Positions 32,401-45,400 of a DNA stretch of 64,000 nucleotides are shown in pieces (the first letter of the stretch is position 1; the number at the start of each line of letters is the position of its first letter). The translations under genes and the position numbers were made by a program. A model generated the notes under the pieces. The model did no database searches. It was not told the origin of the DNA and saw only the letters and a list, made by a program, of their open reading frames with translations. The stretch comes from Heloderma charlesbogerti (taxonomy: Eukaryota > Chordata > Lepidosauria > Squamata > Helodermatidae): NCBI GenBank assembly GCA_026122225.1, contig JANEZZ010001956.1:126501-190500 (forward strand). The letters are read 5' to 3'.

Positions 32401-35400
32401 TTCAACTTCTTTGCATTTGGTGACAAATATAAAGCACATGCAACCAGCATTAGTCATAATACTTAACACAGAAGAGGTGTGTACAGTTGTGAAAGTATCT
32501 TAGCATGCTTTGCTTTACACCAATATGCTAAAACTGTCAAATTTTGTCTTTGTCTTCTCATTCATAGTTTGTGCCCTATTTGATTTGGATTGTGAGGCCA
32601 ATGAGAAAGTGATCCATTCATCTGGTAATATACAACTATAATGTACACTCCTAAAGCAACCCCCTTTTGAATCACATGTTTGTTCCAAATACTGGCCAGT
32701 TGTAAATATCTCCTTCCTGGGTAAGGTGTCTGAGCAGGTGGTGGCTGGGCAACTCCAGAAATTCCTCCAAGACACGGATTATCTGGATCTGTTTCAATCT
32801 GTTCAGGTGTGACTCAGAAACTGCTTTGGTTGCCCTAGTCATTAAATATGTGGTTGCCCTAATCCTGTACAGGGAACAAGAAGCAGGAGTGAAGCTGGGC
32901 TGCACACTCAGCTGGCACATGCAGGAGCTCCTGAAAGTGCCAAATGAATGCGCTTCACTCATCCTTCGCCTTCCCCTCAGGATAAGGATGAGCAAAGCCA
33001 GCTCCCTGGCTGAAGCGCAGACTAGAAGAACTCCAGCTGGCACTTTGGTTGGGGATCCAATGATGTCAGGGGACAGGGCCTTGCCACTGACGTCATCTGG
33101 CCCATGAGGGGCCTAGGGGGTGGGGGTGGGGAGGCAATCCAGCCCTGAGAGACAATATGGTTCGCTACCCCACCCTTATGGATTACTTGTGCTGGAAGAA
33201 GGTCAGGGGAATGTGGCCATGATAATTCTCTGGATCTCTCAGCACCCACTGACCACCATATCATATCCTTCTATTCCACCTAGCCAGGATGGAAGATGGC
33301 TCATCAGACCTGGGAGACAGGATGGTGTTCAACCTGTCCTAGAGAGGATTGTGCTCCTCCTAAAGAATCAGGTTTGCAATTTGGGGCTGCTATTAGGTTC
33401 CCTTGCCTTCCAAGGTGTGACAGTTGGCAACAGGAGATAGGGCCCTTTTGGTTGTGATGCCATGGAAGCTGCCTGGTGCTAAGTCTGATCTCTTTCCAGC
33501 ACCAGGTGAATACTTTTTTTAATCTTTTAGCTCAGATTTTAATGCTTTGCTGCTCTGCAGTTTAACATCGTTGTATTGCATTGTTTTGACTCTGTTTGCT
33601 TTAATTCATTATAAGTTGCCCTGGGAGTTCTTCAAAAAAGAAGGATGGGATGCTAACTGTGTAAAAAATAAACAAAGCCACCTTGGAAGGGTTTTTTGCC
33701 CTAAAGGCAGGCTATATATTTATCCAAATAAATCATTTTTTAAAATTCAAACAAACCAAAACTGCTTGTCCTTCTCCTAAGCTCTTTGACTAGGGATGGT
33801 TATAAGGTACAATTTAAAACATTGATGTACCATGTAATATTGTTCATATTTTTAGGGCGATGCAAGCAAGAGGAACTACCAAGCAATAAGAACTCAGAAA
33901 TGGCGCAAGACACACAAAAGGAGCCCTTTGTTGGGGTGTGTGTGTGGGGGGGGAGGTAGAGGTGATTAATATAATATGAAGGGCTGTTTAACATGCACAC
34001 TGACACTCAAATTGCAAAGTTATAGTCTATAACTAACTCCATCAGGACAACTGTGTGACATGAAAAAAATATTGTAAGAGCACTTTCATTGTCAAATGAT
34101 TACTTTTTTCACTACAGATTAAATCCTAGGATACACAATAAATAGACACCTTCCTAATTCCTTTAACTTAAAAGGCAACTGTTCAAACAGAATTACTATT
34201 AGAAGGGTTGTTATGCTAGCTCATCCAAGTGTCAAAATCTGCAGCGAGATCTGGCTTACACGTGCATTTTTATCATATAATTGCTGCAACGTCAAGTTAT
34301 TATAGGCATGTAAGAATAAGCCAGAATTCTTAGACCAAAGATAGAACTTTCAGTTGACTTCTCACTACCTTAGACGTAATGCTTTGCAATGGAACCACTT
34401 CATTAAATACAGCTGCCAGCCATCAAGCATAGAGATATCAAATGAAGTACACATATGTATGAACGAGCTAACTGTGTTACACCAACAGATTTCACACAGC
34501 CATGGGGGGGGGGGGGGAATCCAATCATAATTTCACCTCGATAAATAAGGGTACAAACCTTGGACTTGCTCTGACTTTGCTTTGTGTTCCTTCACTGCAA
34601 GCTGGAGATGTTTGCAAGCTTTGTCAAGTTTCTTTTTCAAATCCTGGCATTCTTTTTCCTTCCTTTCAAGCTCTTGGTGGCAATGTTCACAGCAAACATC
34701 TTGGGATAACAGGTTTCTTTTCTTACACTTGGAATCTACAATCAACCAGCACAAAAAGTTACAGGTCACATATAGGGCTGAAAAAACCGCAAAAAGAAAA
34801 CACCATGAACTGGTAGCACTGTGTTTTGGGTCTGAAACTACTGTTCGCTTGTCTTTTTCTGAAAGCCTTGTATGGTTACAACAGGTGACCATCACCTGTC
34901 TATTACAAGTGTTTGATTCTTCTTAATTAAAAAAAAAAATCGGCTAGTTTTGGATTTGGACCAAGCACAGTCATGTTCATTCTACATTTCCCAGGGAATC
35001 CAAATTACAGATTATACGATTAGTGGGACCTACTACTTGTGGTCCTGCCATTTGCAAAAATCTAGAAGTTTTAAAAAAGTGTTCTGTGGCCAGCCATGTC
35101 CTCTTCTTTCTGCCTGCCCGCCTCCATGCCTTCTTTCTGCCTGCAACCCAATTGTTGCAGCACTGGAATTAGCTAACCACTAATAATATGCTGACCCCTT
35201 TAAAAATTACCATGTACTAGGTCTGACTGCACAGCTGAGAGTTTGCCCGTAGTCTCTAGTCATGTTAAGAAGCCTCAACTGCAACACTTTTGCATAACCA
35301 TGAGAAAACCAGGGAAGTGGAGCAGAGATAAGGCTACAGGCTACTATGCTCCACATGCTTAGCATGCATCTGATGCCATCAGAGAATGGAACAGGAGGAA

Positions 35401-38400
35401 GTGCAAGAGCAAGTGGCCAGCAGAAGAAATCTCAGAGCTAGCCGAAAGAGAGCCTTCATGCTTTCTTTGGTTAAAGCTTTGACCCAGAGTCCGTTAACTG
35501 TGCAATCCTGTGTAAGTTTACTCACAAGGAGGTCCTACTGTGTTCAACAGAGCTTACTCCCAGGTAAACACGCATAGGATTTCACAGTAAATTGATTAAT
35601 ATTGCTGGATCTACTGTCATGTCACTCATATTGATCATATGAGTAACTCAAATGTCTCATATTACAGTATCGGTGCAACTCTATAAAAAAGCGAAGATAT
35701 ATTTTATTTATTTATTTATTTATTGCATTTATATCCCGCCTTTTTTCCTCCTTAAGGAACCCAAGGCGGCATACACAGTCCTCCTCCTGCTCCATTTTAT
35801 CCTCACAACAACCCTGCGAGGTGGGTTGGGCTGAGAGTCTGTGACTGGCCCAAAGTCACCCAGGGAGCTTCCATGGCCGATATGAAATAGAGCCAACTAT
35901 ATCAAAATTAGAGCAGAAAAATAGGAGAGAGAGAGAATACCATTACCCATTTCTGTCTCCTGCAAAGGTAGCTTTCTCAACCTTCTTTGTAGTTCTACTT
36001 GCTGTCCAATGTCATACATGGAAGGCCTAGCTTTGTCTCCAGTCTCTCCTTCACCGCTTTGCATGCAAGAGTTCTCTGAATCTTTGAAATTATAGTCCAA
36101 ATCTTCATGTTTCTGCAATGGACATCATGAGTTTAAATTCCAAAGGACAGATTGATCTGTTCTTAAAAATTAGTAATCTTGCATAGTAGAAAAGTCGCAG
36201 TTAAGTTTTACCTTAGCAATTATTGTTTTTTAAAGTCAAGAGGGGAGGTACTAAGATTAACGCTAACATCAGTCTTCAGTTTAGAAAGCCTAAGTCTATG
36301 GAGAGCAGATGTCAATTTAAAAGGCCAACTCAACCTAATTGGTAGCAGTTTTATTAGGGCATCACTTATCCGATATGCAGATTGTGTGTGTTCCATTTAA
36401 AACATTTACAACCACCACTATGAACCTAAACAGGAAACTACCTTGATGAGCCCAGTGAAATTTCCTAATCAAAATACTTTGTTTTGGGTAGTGTTTATAA
36501 TGGCCTTTATTAAGATTGATTTATATTTATGCAAGGAGATGAAACATGCTTGTTCATTAAAACTAGCCCACGTAAACAGGTCACAGAGCATCACAACTTC
36601 AAAACTGAGCAGCCTCTTCATACCAACATATTTCAAAAGATCCTTCATTTTAAGAGCATTCTAAAGTGTCCCTCACCTTTCTGAGGGGGCTAAAGCCAAA
36701 GGCTACATATAAAGTCATGACTCCCACAGCAGTCAGACTAAGGCAGGAGGAAATGTGGTCAAGGATGACCCACTCTTGAAGCCTCTCCACAATGAAGCAT
36801 CGATAAAAATCCCCACATTTCTCGTCTCTGGAAAAATTCATGGTGCTCCTTTTTTTTTTTTTAAAGTTGATCCTCTGTTCTCGTTGGGTTTGGTAGATCC
36901 TACCTGCTCATCACTTTTTGCCCAGAGAACAGATAGAACTGGGTTTTTTCACAATGAGGGACACTTGCACACACACCCAGCGTAGAGCAAACTTAGTAAT
37001 TCCCACCAGTTTTCTTCCCCAGAGGCAAAGAGCAGCTGTGGTTTAACTTGAGAATGCATTGAAATGTAACAGCATCAGTGGAACCTTCCTAGCAACAACA
37101 GAGAGGTTCTGAACGTTATGACAATGCATGGAATTTAGTGACATCAGACAAAACAATCTTGCTCAATGGAATTACTTTGTGGCAGTTCACCTGCGCTATA
37201 TTATTGCTTATTCAACAGTGTTACTTTTTATTTCTTTGGGGCATGATGGGAAATGGAATGGAGAGCTTATATCTTTGTAAAAGCAATTTAAAGTTCTTTT
37301 TGTGAGACCACGGCAGCTGTAATTATTTTTTATTTTCTTTAGGTGCTAAAAGAACAATTATAGCTTTTCCCCCTTTTGGCTTATCTTTTTGTAGTTCTAT
37401 ATACTCCAGAACCTGTTTCTAATGTATGAAATATCAACTATAAAAGAAAGTATCTCTGAACATGGTGAAGGGTTTTCCCTTCACTACTAAGTAAACTTAG
37501 CCCATTCTCAAACATCTGACTTTACAAAGAGGAGCTTCCAAGTATTTATTTATTTATTTATTGCATTTATACCCCGCCTTTCTCCCTCTCGCAAGGAACT
37601 CAAGGCGGCTTACATTATCCTCCTCCTCACCGTTGTATCCTCACAACAAGATCCCTGTGAGGTGGGTTGGGCTGAGAGTCTGTGACTGGCCCAAAGTCAC
37701 CCAGTGAGCTTCCATGGCCAAGTGGGGACTAGAACCCGGATCTCCCGGCTCCCAGTCCGTCACTCTCACCACTACACTACACTGGCTCTCTGAAAGTATG
37801 TTTCAGCCCTAGCTTTCTTCCTTTTGAATATTAAGCCCCAAGGAATATTCTGGGCACGGATTCTAGAGACTAGCTTCCTGAAAGGAACAGAAGAACATGG
37901 GCTAGGCCAGCCTTCCCCAAGCTGGTGCCCTCCAGACATTGTGGACTTCAACTCCCATAAGCCCCATCCAGCATGGCCAATGGTCAGGAATCCTGGGAGT
38001 TCAGTGCATAACATCTGGAAGGCACTAAGTTGGGGAAGATTGGGCTGGGCAAACCCAGTACTACCAGGACAGACACTGTTCAGTCCTCAAGATGGGTTCT
38101 TTCACTGCCCACATTAGTTATTTTACAGGATAGCTTCTCCAAGGAGAGGGAGCCAGCTGCTTATATGCAGCTACTGAAGGACAGCATTAACCAGTACTAG
38201 CTGCTAAGACTAGATGAGGCTATTTTTCCCCTGAATATGGTGTTGTGGGAAAGAGTATACGTTTCTTAGGTTCCATCGCCCTCTAGTATGGCAAAGAAAC
38301 AGAACTTGGATGGAGTTATGCAGATGAAGACATGGGGCTGTACAGACAGAAGCAGGCTTGATTTTGAAATGCTGGGGTTACCAGGGCTGGGAAATAAGTT

Positions 38401-41400
38401 TAGCACCCCCCCACCCCCCAGTATTCCTTGGTTGCCATTCACGCCTACGGGGGACAAAACATTCACTTGCATGAGAAAACCAAAGGAACTACTGTTGCAG
38501 TGAGAGCCAACCCTTACTTACTTACTTACTTATTTATTTATTGCATTTATACCCCGCCTTTTTTCCTCTTGCAAGGAACCCAAGGCGGCTTACATTATCC
38601 TCCTCCTCTCCATTTTTTCCTCACAACAACAACCCTGTGAGGTGGGTTGGGCTGAGAGTCTGTGGGTAAGACACAAGCATCTCTGTGCATAGAGCTTGCA
38701 GAAAAGTACTTCATGACCCCAGGGGTATTTGCAACTCTTCCCTCCACATGCACAAACCATCCACCATAAAGACAGGCATTCCGCAAATGTTAGCATAAAA
38801 TAGTGACAGGTGAAAATCTAGTTTTCGAAGGCTACACTTGTGAAAATGTATTTGATCCTCCCTCTTTGCATGTATACAGAGAATCATTTAACATCTTCCA
38901 ATAGGTGCTCTATCCTTTTTCCCAGCTCTGCAAAAATACATAGAACTCTCTACTAAGATGGAAAGCCCAATGTTTCTTTTAAAGCTGTGTATAATCAATC
39001 AGTGTGTGAAAGCCAAAATACAAACTGTTTAAAGCAACATAAATGTTACCTCAGTCCACTCTTGCTTGGCTTTTTCTAGAATAGCATAGACTGTGCCTCT
39101 ATATGCTTTCTGCAAACAATATGCCAATTTCTCTTTGAACTGGAGGTTGATTTGAATAGGAGGAGAAGCATTCCACTTAGCTTGCCAAGCATGCCCATCG
39201 CTTGCACATCTGACCAAATCCTTATGAATGTTATCTAAGAGGAGTTCCACCTGAACTAGGATCCTGTCCTCATACTGGCAAATTTCATTTTGGAATCTTT
39301 TGGCTTCCTGAACTGCCCATTCTTGTTGCTTCCTGCCCAAGGACATCCTCAGTTCTGCCTCTTTTTCATCAAGCAGTTCTTTCTTCTGCTTTGCAAAGTC
39401 TTCTTTGGTCTTTGCGAGCACCTCATTGATTTTATTCCTGTGGTCATGCAAAAAAGAATGATAATCTTTTTCATTTTGTTGTTGTATCCTGAGGACCTCC
39501 TCTTGCTTCTCCTTGTTCCACTGAGTCCGAGCTTTTGCCAGTTCTGCTTTAATAATGGCAGGGATTTCTTCTTTTTTGAGTTCCAGTTCCCTTTTAAGGG
39601 AAAGGATCCTCTCTTCAAGCTCCTTGGTCTTTAGTCGAGTTTGAAGACTGTTCTCAAGTTCCTTCTTCCATTTCTCTTCAGCAGCTGAAAGAGCCAAGGA
39701 TACCTAAAGAATGCAACACATGACAGCCTGTCAACAATACCTTAAAGATTTCTCTGAACATTCTATCAAGATATAAAGAGATAAACGGCTTGGTAGAGAC
39801 ATAACACTGCCTGATCTACTAATGATGGTTTGTCAGTCAGAAGCCCACAAGCTTGCATGCTCCTCTCCTCCCCTCTTGTGTGGGCACTTCCTTCCAACCT
39901 CATTCAGTTTCAGTAAGAATGGTTAGTGTTACATCTGCAGTGAAATTTTCATTTACCATAGTTTGTGGCAAAATTTTGCCATGGTTAGAAGCAAAACTAA
40001 GAGTGGTGTTTTAACATAGGTATGTGTAGGGAGGGGAAATGCTAAAACAAGACAGGAAAGAGAAGGAGAGCGTGAGCATGAAGGGCATTCCAAACCACAT
40101 AGCCAGCATTAGGACACTGGGCAGTTTCACATCTGCACTAGCCAATATTTAGCCATTTGATAATACCAGCACTTCTATGTAAGTTCCTATTGTTGTAGTC
40201 AGTGGTACTCTATCTTGAATTCACTATAATTAAATAATACAAGTATTATGCACCAGATGCATTTTTTAAAAAACTAGACAATTTAGGAAGAAAAGACACA
40301 CACACTCAAAATAAGTGTGTTATTATAGACTTCAATATCTATCTGTTTGGAAGCAAAACACTGGCTTTACAGAAGTTAAGCAGATTTTCAGATACTTTCC
40401 TGATGTAATGGACATAATTTTGCATCTTTTCCAATTTGAACCTAATTTGTTGAGGTATAAAGCTGCCACGAACTAAGCTAGTTAAGTCTTGTTTGTCAGA
40501 ATCTGCCTGTTCTCTACCTGTTTTGTTGTGCTGATTTCAGATTCCTCCTCCCATTTTTCCTTGGCTACTTTCAAATGTGCTTTGTACTCTTCAAGCTCAG
40601 TCAGTTCTTGCAGCCACCTGGCACGAGCTTTTGTCAGAGCTGATTCGACCTACAAATGGTAAGTGGGAGTAAAGACTGAGAAATTTGGTTTCAGTCACGT
40701 TTCAATTAAAACAAAATGAAAGCAAAGTTCGGTTTTGATTTAGATATTTCAGCGGCAATCTTGCCTGTGCACAGTGCAGTTACTTAAAACCCACTGAAGT
40801 CAATGGGATTTAAGCAGCCTAACTGTGCCCAGAAATGAAGCAGTAGACATTAAAAGCTAGGCAACTGGCCTATCACGTTATAAGGTTTTCAACTGTGACA
40901 GAGGTAATTAAAGTGCAAACATTCAGATTCATCTTGAAATAATTAAAAAAAAACACACCTGCACTATTTAAAATAGTTTATTAATCATTCCTAGCTTTCA
41001 GTGATTTAAGCCTACTGTAGTTAATTACATCCACATGAGGCAAATGTATTTTATGCTAACTCTTGCATATGATTTGGCCATATTTGGGCCCTGTTAAAAA
41101 CAAGGCAAAACGACATGTCTCCTTGTTACCTGACTGGCAATGCTCTCATGATGTCTTGCTTCATGGTCTCTCAAAGTCTTTTCCTTTCCTTTCAGTGCCT
41201 CCCGAAATAATAGCGTTTGCTCTTCAACTGCCTCTGCAATCACCTGGCGCAGAGATTCATCTGTGATGGATAATGGCTCTGTTTGGCTGCAATGATCTTC
41301 AAATTCCACTAAAGCGCTCTTTGTTCCTTCCAAAGCTTGATCCAGTCTATGCTGCCACTCTTTTTCAACTTCCTGAATAGCTCGGTCTTTGGTCTATATG

Positions 41401-42388
41401 TAACAGAGGATTTTGTTTTTAGAACAGACTGGGAAATATGTGCATATAGACCCCTAAAATCAACTAAACTGTTAAACATAAAAGCTAGATTTCATATGGA
41501 TAATTGCTGGCATAATCAAAGTGAAAGCAAGGCTTAGATTTATTTTTTCTTTAAAAGCGCAAAGAATGGTGGTTTTCCTTCCAAGAGTCGAAGTGAAATG
41601 ATTCAGATGTTTTCTGACAGTAAGTGCAAAAGCTGCACAAGATCCTCTTGATCTCCTTAAAATCAGAAGGGTATGAGTACACACAAAATCAAATACTAGA
41701 AGTGGCCAATACCAGCAACAACTACAAAGAAAGAGATCCATTTTACTATACAATTTCATGCAAGATCCAATGAATTCAGAAGCCTTTTAATCTTTCAGGA
41801 TCTCCATAAAACAGCATGCCAGAAGCCATCACTTGTGCTTTAGTACAAACCCCGCACACCTCTTTCTGTTCTTTCTCCCAAAAGGCTTTGACTTTTGCCA
41901 CTTCATTCTCAATGTGCTGCTTTGTGTCAGCTTCTTTTTCTTTCTGCCATTGGCTCTTGGCTAGCACCATGGAATTCTTATGTGTTTCTTCTAGCTCAGT
42001 CTTCAGCCTGTTTAAAGACTCTTCCTTTTCCTCCAATAACTGTTTCTTGAACTAGGCAAAATGGAATAAGACTGCTGAATACAGTTTGGACAAAATAGTA
42101 GCCTTAGAGCTAGACTCCTGTAATGGGGTTCAGCTTTACAGCAGAGAGAAAGGTATTATGGGTAAAAACTGTTGCAATCGACACCTCATCCATTAGTATT
42201 ATATTAAGAATAGAGCTTCTGTATGCTATCACAGTCATCCAAATAAGATACAATGCTTGTGAGGTAAGAGCTTTTAAGACATCATGTAGTCTGGTTTTCA
42301 TTTGATGTGGTCATGGTAATATAACAACTCTTAGTCAAGGCATCTCTGTCTTGATTTTACGCAAAAACATCTCTTAGGCTTAAATCTT

Positions 42389-42427
<39 letters not shown>

Positions 42428-45400
42428 TAAATAAATAAATAAATAAATAAATGTTCTTGGCCGCCTTTCAGGGCGGAAGCCCTCCCAAGACAGTTTACAA
42501 CAACAAAATACATAAAAACAGTTAAAATATTAAAAGCAATAAAAACATAAAAACAATAAAAACCAACAATAAAACCAACAACAACGATAATGGCAGTAAC
42601 AGCAACAATAAGTCATATCAAGAGAAGGCCACGGTAAAATAATATGTTTTTAAGGCCTTCTTAAAAGCCTGCAATGATGGAGCATGGTGGACCTCCGATG
42701 GCAACTTGTTCCAAAGGTGTGGGGCCACTGCAGAGAAGGCCCTTTCATGTGTGATCACTCACCCGACTACTCTCACAGGTGGGCAAGGGCTTCCCTTTCT
42801 GATCTTAAAGTGTGCACAGGCTGGTATGGGTGAATGTGGTCCTTCAAGTAACTTGGTCCCAAGCCATTTAAAGCTTTAAAGGTCACAACCAGCACTTTGA
42901 ATTGGGCTCGGAAACACACTGGTAACAAGTGCAGCTGGCGCAGTATAGGCATTACGTAATCGAATCGCCTCGCCCCCACCAATACTTGGGTGGCCACATT
43001 CTGCATGAGCTGGAGTTTCTGAACTGTCTTCAAAGGCAACCCCACATATAGTGCACTATAGTAGTCCAGCCTGGACGTCACTAGTGCATGGATAACTGAG
43101 GCAAGGTCTGTCCATTCCAGATAGGGCTGGAGCTGGCATACCAGCCTAAGCTGGTAAAAAGCACTCCTAGACACCACAGCCACCTGGGCTTCCCCAGTTA
43201 GCTCAGAATCCAGGAGGACTCCCAGACTGCACACTTGGTCTTTCAGGGGGAGTGCAACCCCATCTAAGACCAGACGTAAACCTCCATCCAAAGTAGGTTT
43301 CCCAACCCACAGTACCTCCGTCTTGTCTGGATTAAGTTTCAGCTTGTTCACCCTCATCCATCCCAAAACAGCCTCCAGACCAGGGTTCAAGAGTTCCACA
43401 GCCTCCCTGGGATGTGCAGATGGAGATGAGAGGTAGAGCTGAGTATCATCTGCATCCTGATGACATTTCAGCCCAAACCTCCTGATGACTTCCCCCAGTG
43501 GTTTCATGTAGATGTTAAAAAGCATGGGGGACAAGACAGAACCTTGCGGTACCACACAGGCTAATGGCCTATGCTCATTTATCTGGGAGTGAGCCCACTG
43601 ACCACTTTCCCATGGATTCCTTGACTTAACACCTCAATCCTTATCCCCAACCAAAATGAAATTTAAGTATGTGTGCAATTGCATTTGATTACTTTCATCC
43701 CATGTTACTCTTGCCTACCTCCCTGCCCCTAATTCATTAGCCTTGCATTTCACTTCCTTTGTTGTCAACCCACCACCATCAAAGTTTAGCCTGTAAGCAC
43801 ACTGGGGCAAGGAGCTATCTTTTTCGCTTATGTTATTCTATAAGACACAATGTACGTTGATGGTACCACCATATACAAGGCACTCTAGGAAAGCAAGATC
43901 ACAAACAAAAATGCCTCAGAGAGCAATCCTATGGCTACTAGACAGCAGCTAGACAGCCATAGGATTGTTTGGTTCCCGGAAAACCACCTGCCTGCCACCT
44001 CGGAATAGCAGCATGGAGTGGGGCAAAAGGGGGCATTCCACGGGGCGTGAAGCGTGGAAGTGCTGGTATGATGCTTCCTATCCGTCATCCAGGCTCCCCA
44101 CCCCCTCTCTTTGAAGTCCTGCAGCTAGAGAGCTGAAATTGGCCGTCTAGCAGCAGTCCCCAACCTTTTTGGGACCAGGGACCGGTCCGCAGTAGGGGTG
44201 TGGGAACCCCCCTTAACTTGGGTCCGCGGGGGTGTGTGTGTGATCCGTCGCTCCCCCCCCCCCCGAATCCTCGCTGGCCCTGGACTTGCTGCGGACCTGC
44301 CGGCTGGCTCCAGCCGGGGGAAGACTTCCGGCCGCTGGGATGCAAATGGCGTCCGCTATGCGGATGCCATTTGTGTCCCTGTTCTTTGCAGAAATGGGCT
44401 ATTACTACAAAGAACAGGGCTGGAGCCGGCCGGCAGCTCTGCAGACTTGCCGCGGAACGGAGCCGGGCAGGGCCAGTGAGGATTCAGGGGTCGGGGGGAG
44501 GGACAGATCACCTCCCCACCCCTGCGGACCCAAGGTAAGAGGGGGTTCCCACACCCCTACTGCGGCCTGGTCCCTAACAGGCCGCGGCCCAGTACCGGTC
44601 CGCGGCCCGGGGGTTGGGGACCCCTGGTCTAGTCAGTCATACAGTGTGGCCAGAGTGCAGAGAAGAGGTTCCCCTCTGTGCTCCGCCCACGCTGCATTGG
44701 ATAGTTGGTCACCTCCAAGTTTGAAGGTAGCCAACTATCCGCATAGGTTTGCGCCCTTAATGGCTATGTCTGTTTTTCTCTCAGTTTTCTTTACACTAAC
44801 ATGCTCACAAAAATCACAAAACACTGGCACCTAATTACTACTTTCTTTCTATGGCTGTAAAGACAACAGAGCTGCATCCAAGTAGCTTTCTGAAAAGGTT
44901 CATACTTTCGGATGAATATTACGAATAAAAATAACTATAGCTGACATTTTCTCACTTATGAATCTCCTATAAATTTTGCAACAGACCTGCTCAGATATAA
45001 GAAATTATTCTCCAGTAAAAAAATAGGGCTGTCAACTGATTGAATATGCTTAACTGAAAGCCACGTGGTCAACCTAAAGTTAAATTTTGAGGATACTGAA
45101 GGAAGACTATTGATTCCCTTAAGGCTGAGGTAACTTAAAATTTACAGCTACCACTCATAGTAAGGAGGAAAGACTATTTTATTATTTTCATTTTCAGAAA
45201 TGTGGGAATCTGAAATATAGAATCTTTTCTATTGAAATATTATACCACAGCAAGAAGAGCTTAAAAATAAATTCAGATCTCAGCAAGTATTATCAAAGAT
45301 CCAGATTCTAATGGCAGATCCTACAGAAATGCAGCACTCCTAAACCATTAAGAATAGTTCAGGGATCAACTGGAACACCAGATTGTACATTCCCCATAAC

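Noticed and set aside
32880..33130. Exon-like GC-rich block in the intron upstream of exon 16
   Set aside because: No conserved CEP152 sequence, wrong frame for the neighbours and embedded in LINE remnants.
37542..37793. tRNA gene
   Set aside because: A and B boxes are present, but they head a SINE body with an (AAAT)n tail and no proper anticodon or acceptor stem was found.
39290..39634. Plus-strand ORF opposite the large CEP152 exon
   Set aside because: Mirror of coiled-coil coding sequence (Phe/Leu rich); the minus strand is the conserved one.
44286..44834. 182-codon plus-strand ORF in GC-rich DNA
   Set aside because: It crosses the arms and centre of a palindromic transposable element; overlapping frames on both strands are equally open because of base composition.
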